Assembly (NCBI RefSeq): GCF_009389715.1
Contig: NW_024067912.1
Span: forward strand, 1-64,000
Length of the DNA stretch: 64,000 nt
Reading direction: 5' to 3'
Source: Phoenix dactylifera
Taxonomy: Eukaryota > Streptophyta > Magnoliopsida > Arecales > Arecaceae
The notes beneath the pieces are model-generated. The model did no database searches. It was not told where the DNA came from and saw only the letters and a list, made by a program, of their open reading frames with translations. The position numbers and the translations under genes are program-made. Positions 1 through 11,898 of this stretch are shown here, piece after piece. Position 1 is the first letter of the stretch. Each line of letters begins with the position of its first letter.

Positions 1-544
1 AACTGGTGATATCCGGAGCGTAGATCAAGTTTTGAGAAGATTTGTGCCCCTTGCAGCTGGTCGAGCAAATCATCAATTCTCGTAAAGGGTATTTGTTCCG
101 CACCATTACTCCATTTATTTCTCGATAATCTATGCAAAGCCGAAAAGTGCCATCTTTCTTTTTCACAAATAGTACAGGAGCACCCCAAGAGAAACACTAG
201 GCCTAACGAAACCTTTGTCCAACAGCTCCTGTAGTTATTCCTTAGCACTTTTAATTCAGCTGGAGCCATTCGGTATGGGCCTTAGAATTCGGTCCAGTGC
301 CAGGAATCAAATCAATGGAGAATTCAACCTCTCTATCAGGAGGTAATCCTGGCAAATCCTCTGGAAAGACATCTGGAAATTTCCTCACAATAGGAATGTC
401 TTCTAGTTTGAGTTCTTCCAGCTGGGTGCCCACTACCATGGCTAAGAATCCTTCATCACTTTTCTGAAGGAGTCGCTTGGCCTGTATGGCTGAGATTACT
501 TTTGGCGGAGGTAACACTCTGTTGCCACTAAAAGTAAACTCTGG
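1..544 (-). pseudogene. Ty3/gypsy reverse transcriptase, N-terminal part (G1)
   Basis: The minus strand from 544 downwards encodes the protease-RT linker and the RT start of G1. Recognisable pieces are FPDVFPEDLPGLPPDREVEF and, near base 1, the finger region [21 protein letters not shown]. The second of these is in a different frame from the first, so at least one frame change lies between about 60 and 260. The catalytic YVDD region would be beyond the window edge. The upstream end is cut by the solo LTR starting at 545; the protein continues at 10,063 on the other side of that insertion. Confidence 0.85.
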
Positions 545-2048
545 TGATGAGAGCACAAAGTGCGATCTAAGTACCAATTAACTTAGCCTAATGCTAGCAA
601 AATAATGATAAATAATAGATGTTAACATTTGAATGATTAATATTTTATCCTTAACACTTATTATAATTTTTAATATTATTTTATATAAATTCATCTAAAA
701 AGGATGCATCCTCCCAACTGCAGAACAGAGTCTATGACTCTTTTTCCACGCACCCAAGCGACTCCCCAAATTCCGCAATGCAACCCCCCAAATTCCGCAA
801 TGCAACCCAAGCTTCCAGTCGTCCGTGAGCCAGGATCTGTGATCTGATCTCCCGCACCCAATCCTCCTAGCATCCTGATTCCATCCGCACCGGTGATCAG
901 CTACCTTCCCGTCTTGACCGCGTTCTCAACCTCCCAGTCCCAGCGTCTGCTTCATCCACGGCATCCGGTCCTCGTCCTCCCACGCATCTCACCGCCTCGT
1001 CCACAGTCCAAGCCAATCCCAGCTCAGCTCCTCATCCTTCCGCGCCCAATCCTCTCCGCGAATCAAGCCAGCCTTCGCTCCCATGCTCCAGCAGCCGTCC
1101 ATGCGATCACCGCCTCGTCCATGGTCCAAGCCAATCCCAGCTCAGCTCCTCATCCTTCAACGCCCTCCTCCTTCACAGCGACCGTGTGCAGCCTATCCTC
1201 CTGCGAGCCACCCGTGAAGCCCCCAGCATCCCGCTCTTCTCCCACGCCCATCCCGCTGATCCCGCCTGCAGCCATCCAGCAAACCGAGATCAGCGGCTGC
1301 TTCTTCCTCCGTTCCAGCCATTCATGAGCATCTCGGCGACCACCCAGCGGCCGTGATCAGCTCCCTTGCTTCCGGATCCACCGCCCAACTTCTTCCCGGA
1401 TCATCCCGTTCATCTCACAAGTTCCCAGCATCCCGTGAAGTGAGCCATCGATCAGCGCCGGATCCGCCCGCGATCAACGTTCGAGATCCCCCTCCATCCG
1501 CCCATCTCCACCGTGTGCGCTCAGGAGGGATCAAACGCCATCTATATAGCATTCATTCGGGTGAAGAAACGGAGGGGGGGGGTGGGTGGAAGGAAGAGTG
1601 GAGCTGGGCTGCTGCAGTGGAAAGAAAAAAAAAGTGTAGAGAGAAATAGGGGATGCCCTGTTTCTGTTATTAAAAAAAAAAGTGAGAATGAGAGAGAGGA
1701 AGATGATGAGCTAAAGTCCCTGGTGATGGGTGAAGGAAGATCCTTTGGTGTACCAAGTTCATGATGTAAATTCTAATCCTTTTTTTTATACGATCTATCT
1801 TTTGATTATGTTATGATTCTTATATGTTGAAAATTCTTTTATGATTTATGCTTATTGATACATGTTTTCCTCAATTATTTGATTCATCATAGACGTTCTA
1901 AGGCACGTTGAATGCTTAAAAAGAGAATTCATGTTATCAAGAACATACTCAATAATTAAATTTTATTTGCTTATAATTTTTAAAAGAAAACAAAAGAATC
2001 ATAGAATTTATCGCATGAACTTGATATTATTAAAGGAGATTCTGGATC

Positions 2049-5000
2049 TGTCACGCCCCAAATTCGGATCATGACACGGCCGTGCTATTGCCAAGTTAAG
2101 CATACAATAACACGCAGCCTCTTTAAAACTTCAATTACTAAACAAATATATTCATGAAAGTCATTAAATGTTCAGGTATTAAAATCCATACATAGCTTCT
2201 AAAAACAAAATCATCATTTAATATTTTATTATTCCCATAACCCTGAGGCTTGTCACGCTCCTTGTTCCTAGCATCTCCTATTCATCTGTAAGAACATAAA
2301 TAAATGGATATGAGCTATAAAGCTCAGTAAGTAACAATGCATAATCTTAACAGATCAAGCATAATATTTTTCATACTAATGCATTATTTTAAGAAACTAA
2401 CGATTGTAATAAAGAAAGCATTTTCTATAATCAAACCAGATGTAAACCTTTTGTCTTTATTCACTGCTTTGAAATCCGTACTTATCATTATTCTTGCTTT
2501 GAAATCCGTACTCATCATTAATCATGCTTTAAAATATGTGCTGTTATTATTCATGCTTTGAAATCTGTGCTTGTAATAAAGTAAACATTTCAAATAATCC
2601 AACCAGTCATAAAACTATGCATGTCCATTCATGCAACTTCATAAATATGATTATGCATCATAAAACTTTTGCCATTATTCTATACTTTGAAATTCATACT
2701 CTCAGATGGTAGTGTAGCTATGGCCGCTCTTATTCCCATGGCAAGGCCTTTACCACTGCAGGGTCTATCTTCCAGTTACTATTACCCACTGGCGGGGGTC
2801 GTAAAGCCGAGTTATTTTTACCCACTGGCTGGGGTCGTATGCCTAGTTACTGTTACCCACTGGCGGGGGTCGTACATAGCAATCTGAGAGTTCTTTAAAA
2901 CATATCATGCTTTTCATAAATCTTTTCTCATCGATACATTGGAAAGTGAATAATGGCATCATGCTGAATAAAATTCATGATCATGCTAAAAACTTTATTT
3001 TTTTCTATGCATCTTTCTATAACATCATAATCATGTGTACATAATATAATAATAATAATAATGATGGATGCTATGTATCCAAAATCATGTAATCATTTGC
3101 TAACACATGCTTGATCTTAATTTTGTGAAGACATAAATAATCATATACAATTTCATAATCAAGTAATCACAAGTATTTGATAAAATATAAGATTATATTA
3201 GGTACTTTTTCCACAATTCTTATACATAATTCCAATTGCATAAATAATACTTTTTCATCTTATAAAACGTGATACATGATCCATAATAAGATTAAGACAA
3301 GTTACTTACATAATTTGCCCATCAAATGCCAATTCTTCAATACCTAGCAAGATCATTAAATTACATGTCACTGGCATATTTAATTTCTATTTATTTATAA
3401 TCTTAAAGTCATTTACAACCCATCCATAGGACTCAATTTCATTTTCGGGTCCATAGCCCAATTTAATTTCTGGTTCAGGCCCATGGCCCAATTCAATTTC
3501 TGGTTCTGGTCTAATCTACTTCCTGGTTCGGATTTGATTAAATTCCTGATTCAGGTCTGGTTCACCTTCTGGTTCGGGTTTGACCCAATTGCTCTCTGGT
3601 TCAGATCAGGGCCCATTTGCATTCAGGCCCAAAGTTTAATTGGTTTCTGGATCAGGCCCGTGGCCTGATTCAATTACTGGGCCCATTTGTATTCAGGCCC
3701 AGAAACACAATTAGTTAATTTATAATTAATCTAAAAGGGAGCCTAGTCTCAAACTATATTCGATTTAGTCCCTATAATAAAATTTGAGCTCTTCAAGCCC
3801 AGTTAGTTTTAGTTTTAAGAACTCTAGGCTTGAATCAGGGCCCAACCCGGCTTCAGGCTTCTAAAGCCAAGTTTATTTGAAGCCCACTCCGGAATCAGGC
3901 CCATTTCGGAATCAGGCCCCTTTCGGCCCACAACCATTTTTTTATTTATTTTTTTCTTTTTTTTTCTTTTCTTTTCCCTTTTCTTTCTTTTTCTTCTCTT
4001 CTCCCTTCCCGAATCTTCCTCCCTCTTCTTTCTTTTCTTCTTTTCTTCTCCTTCTTTCTTCCTCCCTTCCCGATCTCCTCCTCTTCTCCTCTTCTCCCAT
4101 GAAACTAGGAAGCGAGCTCGGAAGGGGCGCTCGGGAGGGAGACGGTCCGAGGTCGTGGGTGCCAGCGGCCGGCCAACATCACTCGCGGCTCAGTCTGGAG
4201 CAGTCGATTCCCCCTTTCTTCTTCATCCTTCTTCACTTCAGAAGGGAGGAGGGCGGCTCCCCCTCACGGAAGAGGTCTGTCGCGACCAGCGGCGCCCACG
4301 GCCGAACCCGTGGCCGCGCCCGCAGCGGCCGGCCCCCTCTCTGTTCTTTGGGGGTCGGAACCAACCCCCTTGAGAAGAAGGGGCCTCCGGCCCACCACAG
4401 CTCCGGCCGAAGGCCAGCGGAGCCTGCAGTCGGAGCCGGCGGCTCCTTCGTTCTCACTACAGTGGGGGAGAAACCCACCACTGTGGCTATGGCTGCGATC
4501 GAACTCACCGCAGCCAAAGAAGAGTTGTAGACGATCTCCCCGCGATCGGAAGAGGGGAGTAAGAGCCTCCGGCCGTCGACGGCTGCAGCCGAGCTCATCG
4601 TGCCGGATTCGCGACCGAGGACATCCGGTAAGCTCTTCTCCCTTTCTATCCTCCTCTTCTTCTTCTTCCTTCTTTTCATTTCTTTATTTCTCTTTTGTTT
4701 TGATTACTCATCCGGATAGATCGGAATATGAAATGAGAGGGATAGAGTGATCAGAAGACTCACCTAGCTCCGGGAAGGAGCTGTGGGGCTTTTCCGGTGA
4801 GCTGATGCATCTGCTCCGACGACGCAGTGCGGGGACGAGCTCCCTCCTCCTCCGGCGCCACTGTACTCGATCCGGCTTCTTACACAGAAGGAAGAGGGTG
4901 AGGAGTAGGGAGAGTGAGAGGTAAGGGATGAAGCATCCCTGAGTATCTGGGTTCTTATAGGCTCGGCGGGGAGGGAGAAGTGGTGGTGATCGTGGCTGTC

Positions 5001-5080
5001 AGGCGGTTATAACCGCCTCAACAGTTGTCGATCTCCACCGCCATTCTCCTCCCAAGTTTCCAAATGGGCCGGGATTTACA
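2049..5080 (-). repeat. 3' LTR of the LARD-like element
   Basis: Starts TGTCACGCCCC and ends GGGATTTACA on the plus strand; the element reads in the opposite direction. It is near-identical to 6,802-9,833. It contains an AT-rich half, short tandem arrays (2,460-2,880), a run of region-specific ttctggttcggg-type motifs (3,440-3,700), a long pyrimidine stretch (3,940-4,100) and a GC-rich block (4,100-4,640). Open frames inside it are by-products of composition and have no recognisable domain. A possible TATA on the minus strand lies near 4,953-4,960. Confidence 0.9.
2460..2880. repeat. LTR-internal minisatellites (copy also at 7,210-7,630)
   Basis: Two short arrays lie inside the LTR. At 2,467-2,575 a unit of about 31 bp with core CTTTGAAATCCGTACT occurs about four times. 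At 2,770-2,880 a unit of about 38 bp with core TACCCACTGGCGGGGGTCGTA occurs three times. Both are copied in the second LTR, so they predate the last insertion. Confidence 0.8.
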
Positions 5081-6801
5081 TTCTCCCCCCCTTAAAAGAA
5101 ATTTCGTCCTCGAAATTTTACATACTTTAATTTTTAAACAAATGAAGTTACTTAGTCTTTTATCCAACATTCTACTATGTTTCTGCTGCGCACTCTGATT
5201 CAAAACACTAAAATCTTTGGATTCACTAATAACTTTTGATCAAAATACTACTTGTATTATGAACTAAAGAGTTTCATATTTTCAATTTTCCAAGTAAAGC
5301 CTAAAAGAAAGAATATCTGATTCTTGAATACATCTAATCTAGATTAACTCTCAAGTCAATTGTTCCATTCAAAATCATCATATGGGCTCGTTACTGTAAT
5401 TCCCAAAATGTATTGAATCTTAATTCTCTTATCAATTCAACTGGATGATTCCAAATCAAACTCTTATAACCAGATTTTTTTTTTTTTTTTTTCAACATAA
5501 GAGTTTCATTCATACTCCCCAAACATGTTCAAACCTCGAAGAGTATTTTAATTAGGTATCATAAAAATCTTTCATAGCTTAAAACTTAAACAATTTCTTA
5601 TGAAGAGATCCTAACTTGCCACAAAATGATTAACTAATAAACAAATAATTACATTCTATGATAATATTCCATGATCAATTCTCTCTCACTAAATTTTGGT
5701 CAAAATCCAATTAATCATAACCTAAAATGTCCACCGAGAGGACTCCCAACATAGCTAATCCACACTTTGGCTACGAGCCCAGTTAGCAAGCATTTCAATT
5801 TCAATAAGTATCTCCAAAATCAAAGTCTCCACTCAATAATAAAGATCCCTTGTCAAATCATAAACTTAAACTTGAGATTAAACTAACACATCCAAAAGTG
5901 TCCAATAATTATGAAAAAGATCTAATAGCCCAATCCAACATGGAAATTCAAATAACTAGAATTCCCCAATCAATATGCACTTAAGAATTTAATCCACCAA
6001 TAGAATACAACTATTTGCAATATCCAAGTATGCCAAAACCAATTATAATCCACATACGGATTTAACCTTGAAGAACAATCCTTTATAATACTATATTAAA
6101 ATAAAATCCTTCTTGACTCATTCCAATTCTATGACCATGTACAAATCACACTCTAATAATCACATCCAAATTTATATCAATTTTAAACTTTCGAGTCATT
6201 TATACACTATCCGAACATAGTATAACCGCTATGTCATAGTTAACCTTCCTACACTTATCTTAGGTCAAACATCTCTCATCATGATCAAAACATCTTATCC
6301 AGTACTTTCGTATTTATCGAATACCAAACCCGGTACTTAAAATGCTTAGTGATCTTTCACTTAAGCTGAATGTAATTTTTACTACTTTTGTCATGTCCCA
6401 AGTGATCATAACCTTAAGCTATGATACATTTCTGTTGCAAACCCTAGTGATCTTAAACTTATTCTTTGATTCTAATTTTGTCACAATCCCATGTGATCAT
6501 AACTTAAGCTCTAGCAGTTTTCCAATCACAATTCATAATGATCTTAACCTACGCTTTGATAGTTTTTCTGTCACAATCACGTCCCTAGAATGGCTTGTAT
6601 TAGCCCTACATTCCTTCTTTTTGTTGCTCATTGTCACCTAAGACAATATAAACCAATATTATTATTTTATTTTCCTTTTTAATTTATTTTATTATTATTA
6701 TTATTATTCCAATTATGTGAAAGCTGACTTAGCTACCCATTCCCATGATTAATTTTAAAGTTTTAAATCATGGTTAAACCTATTGCTCTGATACCACTAA
6801 A
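5081..6801 (-). other. Internal region of the LARD-like element, non-coding
   Basis: About 1.7 kb of AT-rich sequence between the two LTRs. It carries the complement of a polypurine tract at its left end (cccccccttaaaag at 5,085-5,098) and the complement of a tRNA-Met primer site at its right end (gctctgatacc at 6,785-6,795). No open frame resembles gag, protease, RT or integrase on either strand. Confidence 0.85.
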
Positions 6802-9800
6802 TGTCACGCCCCAAATTCGGATCATGACACGGCCGTGCTATTGCCAAGTTAAGCATACAATAACACGCAGCCTCTTTAAAACTTCAATTACTAAACAAAT
6901 ATATTCATGAAAGTCATTAAATGTTCAGGTATTAAAATCCATACATAGCTTCTAAAAACAAAATCATCATTTAATATTTTATTATTCCCATAACCCTGAG
7001 GCTTGTCACGCTCCTTGTTCCTAGCATCTCCTATTCATCTGTAAGAACATAAATAAATGGATATGAGCTATAAAGCTCAGTAAGTAACAATGCATAATCT
7101 TAACAGATCAAGCATAATATTTTTCATACTAATGCATTATTTTAAGAAACTAACGATTGTAATAAAGAAAGCATTTTCTATAATCAAACCAGATGTAAAC
7201 CTTTTGTCTTTATTCACTGCTTTGAAATCCGTACTTATCATTATTCTTGCTTTGAAATCCGTACTCATCATTAATCATGCTTTAAAATATGTGCTGTTAT
7301 AATTCATGCTTTGAAATCTGTGCTTGTAATAAAGTAAACATTTCAAATAATCCAACCAGTCATAAAACTATGCATGTCCATTCATGCAACTTCATAAATA
7401 TGATTATGCATCATAAAACTTTTGCCATTATTCTATACTTTGAAATTCATACTCTCAGATGGTAGTGTAGCTATGGCCGCTCTTATTCCCACGGCAAGGC
7501 CTTTACCACTGCAGGGTCTATCTTCCAGTTACTATTACCCACTGGCGGGGGTCGTAAAGCCGAGTTATTTTTACCCACTGGCTGGGGTCGTATGCCTAGT
7601 TACTGTTACCCACTGGCGGGGGTCGTACATAGCAATCTGAGAGTTCTTTAAAACATATCATGCTTTTCATAAATCTTTTCTCATCGATACATTGGAAAGT
7701 GAATAATGGCATCATGCTGAATAAAATTCATGATCATGCTAAAAACTTTATTTTTTTCTATGCATCTTTCTATAACATCATAATCATGTGTACATAATAT
7801 AATAATAATAATAATGATGGATGCTATGTATCCAAAATCATGTAATCATTTGCTAACACATGCTTGATCTTAATTTTGTGAAGACATAAATAATCATATA
7901 CAATTTCATAATCAAGTAATCACAAGTATTTGATAAAATATAAGATTATATTAGGTACTTTTTTCACAATTCTTATACATAATTCCAATTGCATAAATAA
8001 TACTTTTTCATCTTATAAAACGTGATACATGATCCATAATAAGATTAAGACAAGTTACTTACATAATTTGCCCATCAAATGCCAATTCTTCAATACCTAG
8101 CAAGATCATTAAATTACATGTCACTGACATATTTAATTTCTATTTATTTATAATCTTAAAGTCATTTACAACCCATCCATAGGACTCAATTTCATTTTCG
8201 GGTCCATAGCCCAATTTAATTTCTGGTTCAGGCCCATGGCCCAATTCAATTTCTGGTTCTGGTCTAATCTACTTCCTGGTTCGGATTTGATTAAATTCCT
8301 GATTCAGGTCTGGTTCACCTTCTGGTTCGGGTTTGACCCAATTGTTCTCTGGTTCAGATCAGGGCCCATTTGCATTCAGGCCCAAAGTTTAATTGGTTTC
8401 TGGATCAGGCCCGTGGCCTGATTCAATTACTGGGCCCATTTGTATTCAGGCCCAGAAACACAATTAGTTAATTTATAATTAATCTAAAAGGGAGCCTAGT
8501 CTCAAACTATATTCGATTTAGTCCCTATAATAAAATTTGAGCTCTTCAAGCCCAGTTAGTTTTAGTTTTAAGAACTCTAGGCTTGAATCAGGGCCCAACC
8601 CGGCTTCAGGCTTCTAAAGCCAAGTTTATTTGAAGCCCACTCCGGAATCAGGCCCATTTCGGAATCAGGCCCCTTTCGGCCCACAACCATTTTTTTATTT
8701 ATTTTTTTCTTTTTTTTTTTTTTCTTTTCCCTTTTCTTTCTTTTTCTTCTCTTCTCCCTTCCCGAATCTTCCTCCCTCTTCTTTCTTTTCTTCTTTTCTT
8801 CTCCTTCTTTCTTCCTCCCTTCCCGATCTCCTCCTCTTCTCCTCTTCTCCCATGAAACTAGGAAGCGAGCTCGGAAGGGGCGCTCGGGAGGGAGACGGTC
8901 CGAGGTCGTGGGTGCCAGCGGCCGGCCAACATCACTCGCGGCTCAGTCTGGAGCAGTCGATTCCCCCTTTCTTCTTCATCCTTCTTCACTTCAGAAGGGA
9001 GGAGGGCGGCTCCCCCTCACGGAAGAGGTCTGTCGCGACCAGCGGCGCCCACGGCCGAACCCGTGGCCGCGCCCGCAGCGGCCGGCCCCCTCTCTGTTCT
9101 TTGGGGGTCGGAACCAACCCCCTTGAGAAGAAGGGGCCTCTGGCCCACCACAGCTCTGGCCGAAGGCCAGCGGAGCCTGCAGTCGGAGCCGGCGGCTCCT
9201 TCGTTCTCACTACAGTGGGGGAGAAACCCACCACTGTGGCTATGGCTGCGATCGAACTCACCGCAGCCAAAGAAGAGTTGTAGACGATCTCCCCACGATC
9301 GGAAGAGGGGAGTAAGAGCCTCCGGCCGTCGACGGCTGCAGCCGAGCTCATCGTGCCGGATTCGCGACCGAGGACATCCGGTAAGCTCTTCTCCCTTTCT
9401 ATCCTCCTCTTCTTCTTCTTCCTTCTTTTCATTTCTTTATTTCTCTTTTGTTTTGATCACTCATCCGGATAGATCGGAATATGAAATGAGAGGGATAGAG
9501 TGATCAGAAGACTCACCTAGCTCCGGAAAGGAGCTGTGGGGCTTTTTCGGTGAGCTGATGCATCTGCTCCGACGACGCAGTGCGGGGACGAGCTCCCTCC
9601 TCCTCCGGCGCCACTGTACTCGATCCGGCTTCTTACACAGAAGGAAGAGGGTGAGGAGTAGGGAGAGTGAGAGGTAAGGGATGAAGCATCCCTGAGTATC
9701 TGGGTTCTTATAGGCTCGGCGGGGAGGGAGAAGTGGTGGTGATCGTGGCTGTCAGGCGGTTATAACCGCCTCAACAGTTGTCGATCTCCACCGCCATTCT

Positions 9801-9833
9801 CCTCCCAAGTTTCCAAATGGGCCGGGATTTACA
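6802..9833 (-). repeat. 5' LTR of the LARD-like element
   Basis: Direct repeat of 2,049-5,080 with the same 3,032-bp length. Differences seen by eye are isolated substitutions, for example in the pyrimidine tract near 8,710 and around 9,140. It ends GGGATTTACA, directly followed by the GGATC target duplication. Confidence 0.9.
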
Positions 9834-10062
9834 GGATCCCTACACCATCTTAATCTATCCAAACTTTGATTCTCTATTGACTGGTTTACTTTCTATTTGC
9901 GAACCATCATCTTAATCCACAAGTTTATTGAATCAATTAATCTAAAATTAAGCTAATAACCCATAGATCGTTCCCTGAGGAATCGACCTCGGACTTTCGA
10001 GTTATACTACTTGTGCGATTCTCCTGCACTTGGGAGAACAATTTTTCGAAAGCACTATCTGG

Positions 10063-10410
10063 CTGACCAGAAATTTGAAATTTTACTATTTTCTCGAAGC
10101 AGTCAATAGTGGCATGATATGCTGCCAACCAGTCCATCCCAAGGATCATGTCAAAATCCTTCATCTCTAGGACTAGTAAATCTACTTTCATTTTTCTGCC
10201 TTCAATATTCAAGATACAATCTTTGCAGATAGAGTTAACTAAGATTACATCTCCATTAGGGATGGAGACACACAATTCAGTCTCTAGTGGCAAAGAAATT
10301 AATGTACTATTTCTTCCGACAAAATCAACAGATACAAAAGAATGAGTAGCTCCAGGATCAATCAAAATATAGACATTCATGGATGAGTTTTCAATTGTAC
10401 CTGTCACCAC
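10063..10410 (-). pseudogene. Ty3/gypsy aspartic protease (G1)
   Basis: Minus-strand frame with the retropepsin-like motif IDPGATHSFVS and, downstream, the conserved LGMDWLAAYHATIDC typical of plant gypsy proteases. The first motif would hold the catalytic Asp (DPG here; DSG or DTG is usual). The coding sequence is contiguous with the zinc-knuckle part of gag upstream. It is cut at 10,058 by the solo LTR, so residues read beyond that point come from the inserted LTR and are not part of the protease. Confidence 0.85.
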
Positions 10411-11762
10411 GGTGTTAGAGGCGTCAGCATCGTGTTGTGTAAAAGCATAGACTTACCCCTGAGTTCTAGGCCTCTGCTGTCCTCCTCATTGTTGTTCATT
10501 CTGAGTTGCTTGGTTGGTTGGAGCTCCCTGAATAGGCTGAGATGCCTGTCAAGTTTGTTGCTCTCTGTGATTAGGACAAGTGTTTGCCCCATGGCCTTGT
10601 TGGCCACATGAAAAACAATTCCCATTAAACCAGTGACAGTCTCTTCGATAGTGGGGGCCGCCACATCTATAGCATTTTACAGTATCCTTGTGCTGAGTTT
10701 TATCATTCACAGTAGTTTGTTTCTTGGGCTTGGATTCAGTATTTCTGCCATGCTTATTTTGTAGCTCAGCTTGTTTGTTCCTTTTTTCAAAATTCTTTCC
10801 CTCTCTTCTTGAGTGTCATTTAAGCCCCTTTCAACTACCACAGCTTTGTTAACCACATCCTTATAGGAAGAAAGCTCGAAGGTAGACACCTGTTGTCTGA
10901 TTCGGGCTCTAAGTTCACTTTCAAACTTCTCAGCTCGTTCTCTTTCATTCTCCACCTGTCATGGGGCATACCTGGCCAGTTCTTCAAACTTTACAGCATA
11001 CTCTCCGACCGTCATATTCCCCTGCTCTAACTAGGTAAACTCTCGAAATTTCTACCGTCTCACGTTTGGGGGAATATACTTGTCACGGAAAAGCTCCTTA
11101 AATCCTTCCCAAGTCAAAGATGTAGCATTCTGTCCCATCTTTTCTCTTTTCACATTCCACCAAATATCCGCTTCTCCCAGCAGCATAAATGTAGCAAAAG
11201 TAACCCTATCCTCATCAGGGCATCTCAGAGCGTTGAAAACCTTTTCCATTTCATTCAGCCAAGTCTCGGCCTCTAAAGGGTCAGAAGTGCCTTTAGAAGC
11301 TGAAGGTGCAAACTTTTTGAATTCTGCCAAACTAACATGATGCTCTTGCCGACTTGTAGCCCCCTGTACATACTGAGGAGTCATCTGCTGCTGCTGATGT
11401 TGTAACTGTTGCTGCATAAATTATTGCTGTTGTTCCATGAAGCGTTGTTGCATCTCCATCATTCTCATCATGTCTGAACGGAAAGTAGCTTGTTGTTGCA
11501 TCATTGTTTGCATCATCTGAGAAGCACTCAGTGGTTCATTAGGCTGAATTCCAGGCTCACCCGAGGTTCCTATCCTTGGAGTTTCTGGGGTTCCCATTTC
11601 CAGAGCACTACCAATAGGGTTGACGTGGTGTTCCTGCGGGTGCATACTCCTGGCCGGCGAGGGTGGAGCACCTACTTGTTGTTCGGAGGGCGTCCAAGCA
11701 GCAGAGCCATCAGCAAAGTGAGTCGGCCTCCTATTACGCCCACATCCACTTCCTCGTGCCAT
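10411..11762 (-). pseudogene. Ty3/gypsy gag (G1), broken
   Basis: Minus-strand gag beginning at an ATG at 11,762. It has a Gln/Met-rich N-terminal part and a retrotransposon-gag core (WLNEMEKVFNALRCPDEDRV, then a WEGFKELFRDKYIP-type segment at about 11,060-11,300). Two zinc knuckles follow at about 10,590-10,680, CYRCGGPHYRRDC and CFSCGQQGHGANTC. In-frame stops occur near 11,418, around 10,960-11,050 and again after the knuckles, so the protein cannot be made as one chain. Gag would form the particle that packages element RNA. Confidence 0.85.
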
Positions 11763-11883
11763 ATCAACCTACACAAGTTACTTTTAACATTTTAAGATTG
11801 TAAAGAAAATGTATCTAGAGGGTACTTTAATAAGTCATCAGATATTTTTCTCCCACTCACACTCGCCTGAACCTAAACCTTAA

Positions 11884-11896
11884 GCTCTAATACCAC
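11884..11896 (-). promoter_or_regulatory. Primer binding site of G1
   Basis: The plus strand reads GCTCTAATACCAC, the complement of a tRNA-Met-type primer site (TGGTATCAGAGC) with one change. It lies 2-3 bases from the LTR edge at 11,899, where the 5' LTR of a minus-strand element should end. Confidence 0.75.
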
Positions 11897-11898
11897 TC

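Larger units (their letters stand above)
2049..9833 (-). mobile_element. Non-autonomous LTR element with 3-kb LTRs (LARD-like)
   Basis: Two LTRs of equal length (3,032 bp) flank a 1,721-bp internal segment. The whole element is bounded by GGATC at 2,044-2,048 and 9,834-9,838. Termini are TGT...ACA. On the minus strand, a primer site TGGTATCAGAGC follows the 5' LTR (complement at 6,785-6,797) and a purine-rich tract precedes the 3' LTR (complement at 5,081-5,098). The internal part holds no gag or pol, so the element must have moved with proteins supplied by another element. The two LTRs differ at only a few scattered bases, so insertion is recent. Confidence 0.9.
545..10057 (+). mobile_element. 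Solo LTR in G1, itself split by a younger element
   Basis: Two parts, 545-2,048 and 9,839-10,057 (about 1.72 kb together), are bounded on both sides by TCTGG (540-544 and 10,058-10,062). They interrupt the G1 pol frame. The left end begins TGATGAGAGC; the right part has the style of an Athila/Tat-like LTR end (an atcgttccctgaggaatcga-type stretch near 9,970). The right terminus is TA rather than CA. A TATA-like CTATATAG lies near 1,545, which fits plus orientation. No internal coding region accompanies it, hence solo LTR. The family assignment is inference; the duplication and the broken host frame are seen directly. Confidence 0.65.

Noticed and set aside
893..1764. Pro/Ser-rich open frames on the plus strand
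   Set aside because: They are inside the solo LTR, low in complexity, with repeated blocks and no recognisable domain. More likely LTR sequence than a gene.
3877..4750. Several overlapping open frames of 70-217 codons on both strands in the 3-kb LTRs (and 8,630-9,503)
   Set aside because: They lie in a pyrimidine-rich and GC-rich block of an LTR, overlap each other on both strands, and show no domain. Composition explains them.
10404..10664. Minus-strand frame of 86 codons
   Set aside because: It is the wrong frame over the gag zinc knuckles; the CCHC motifs appear in a neighbouring frame.
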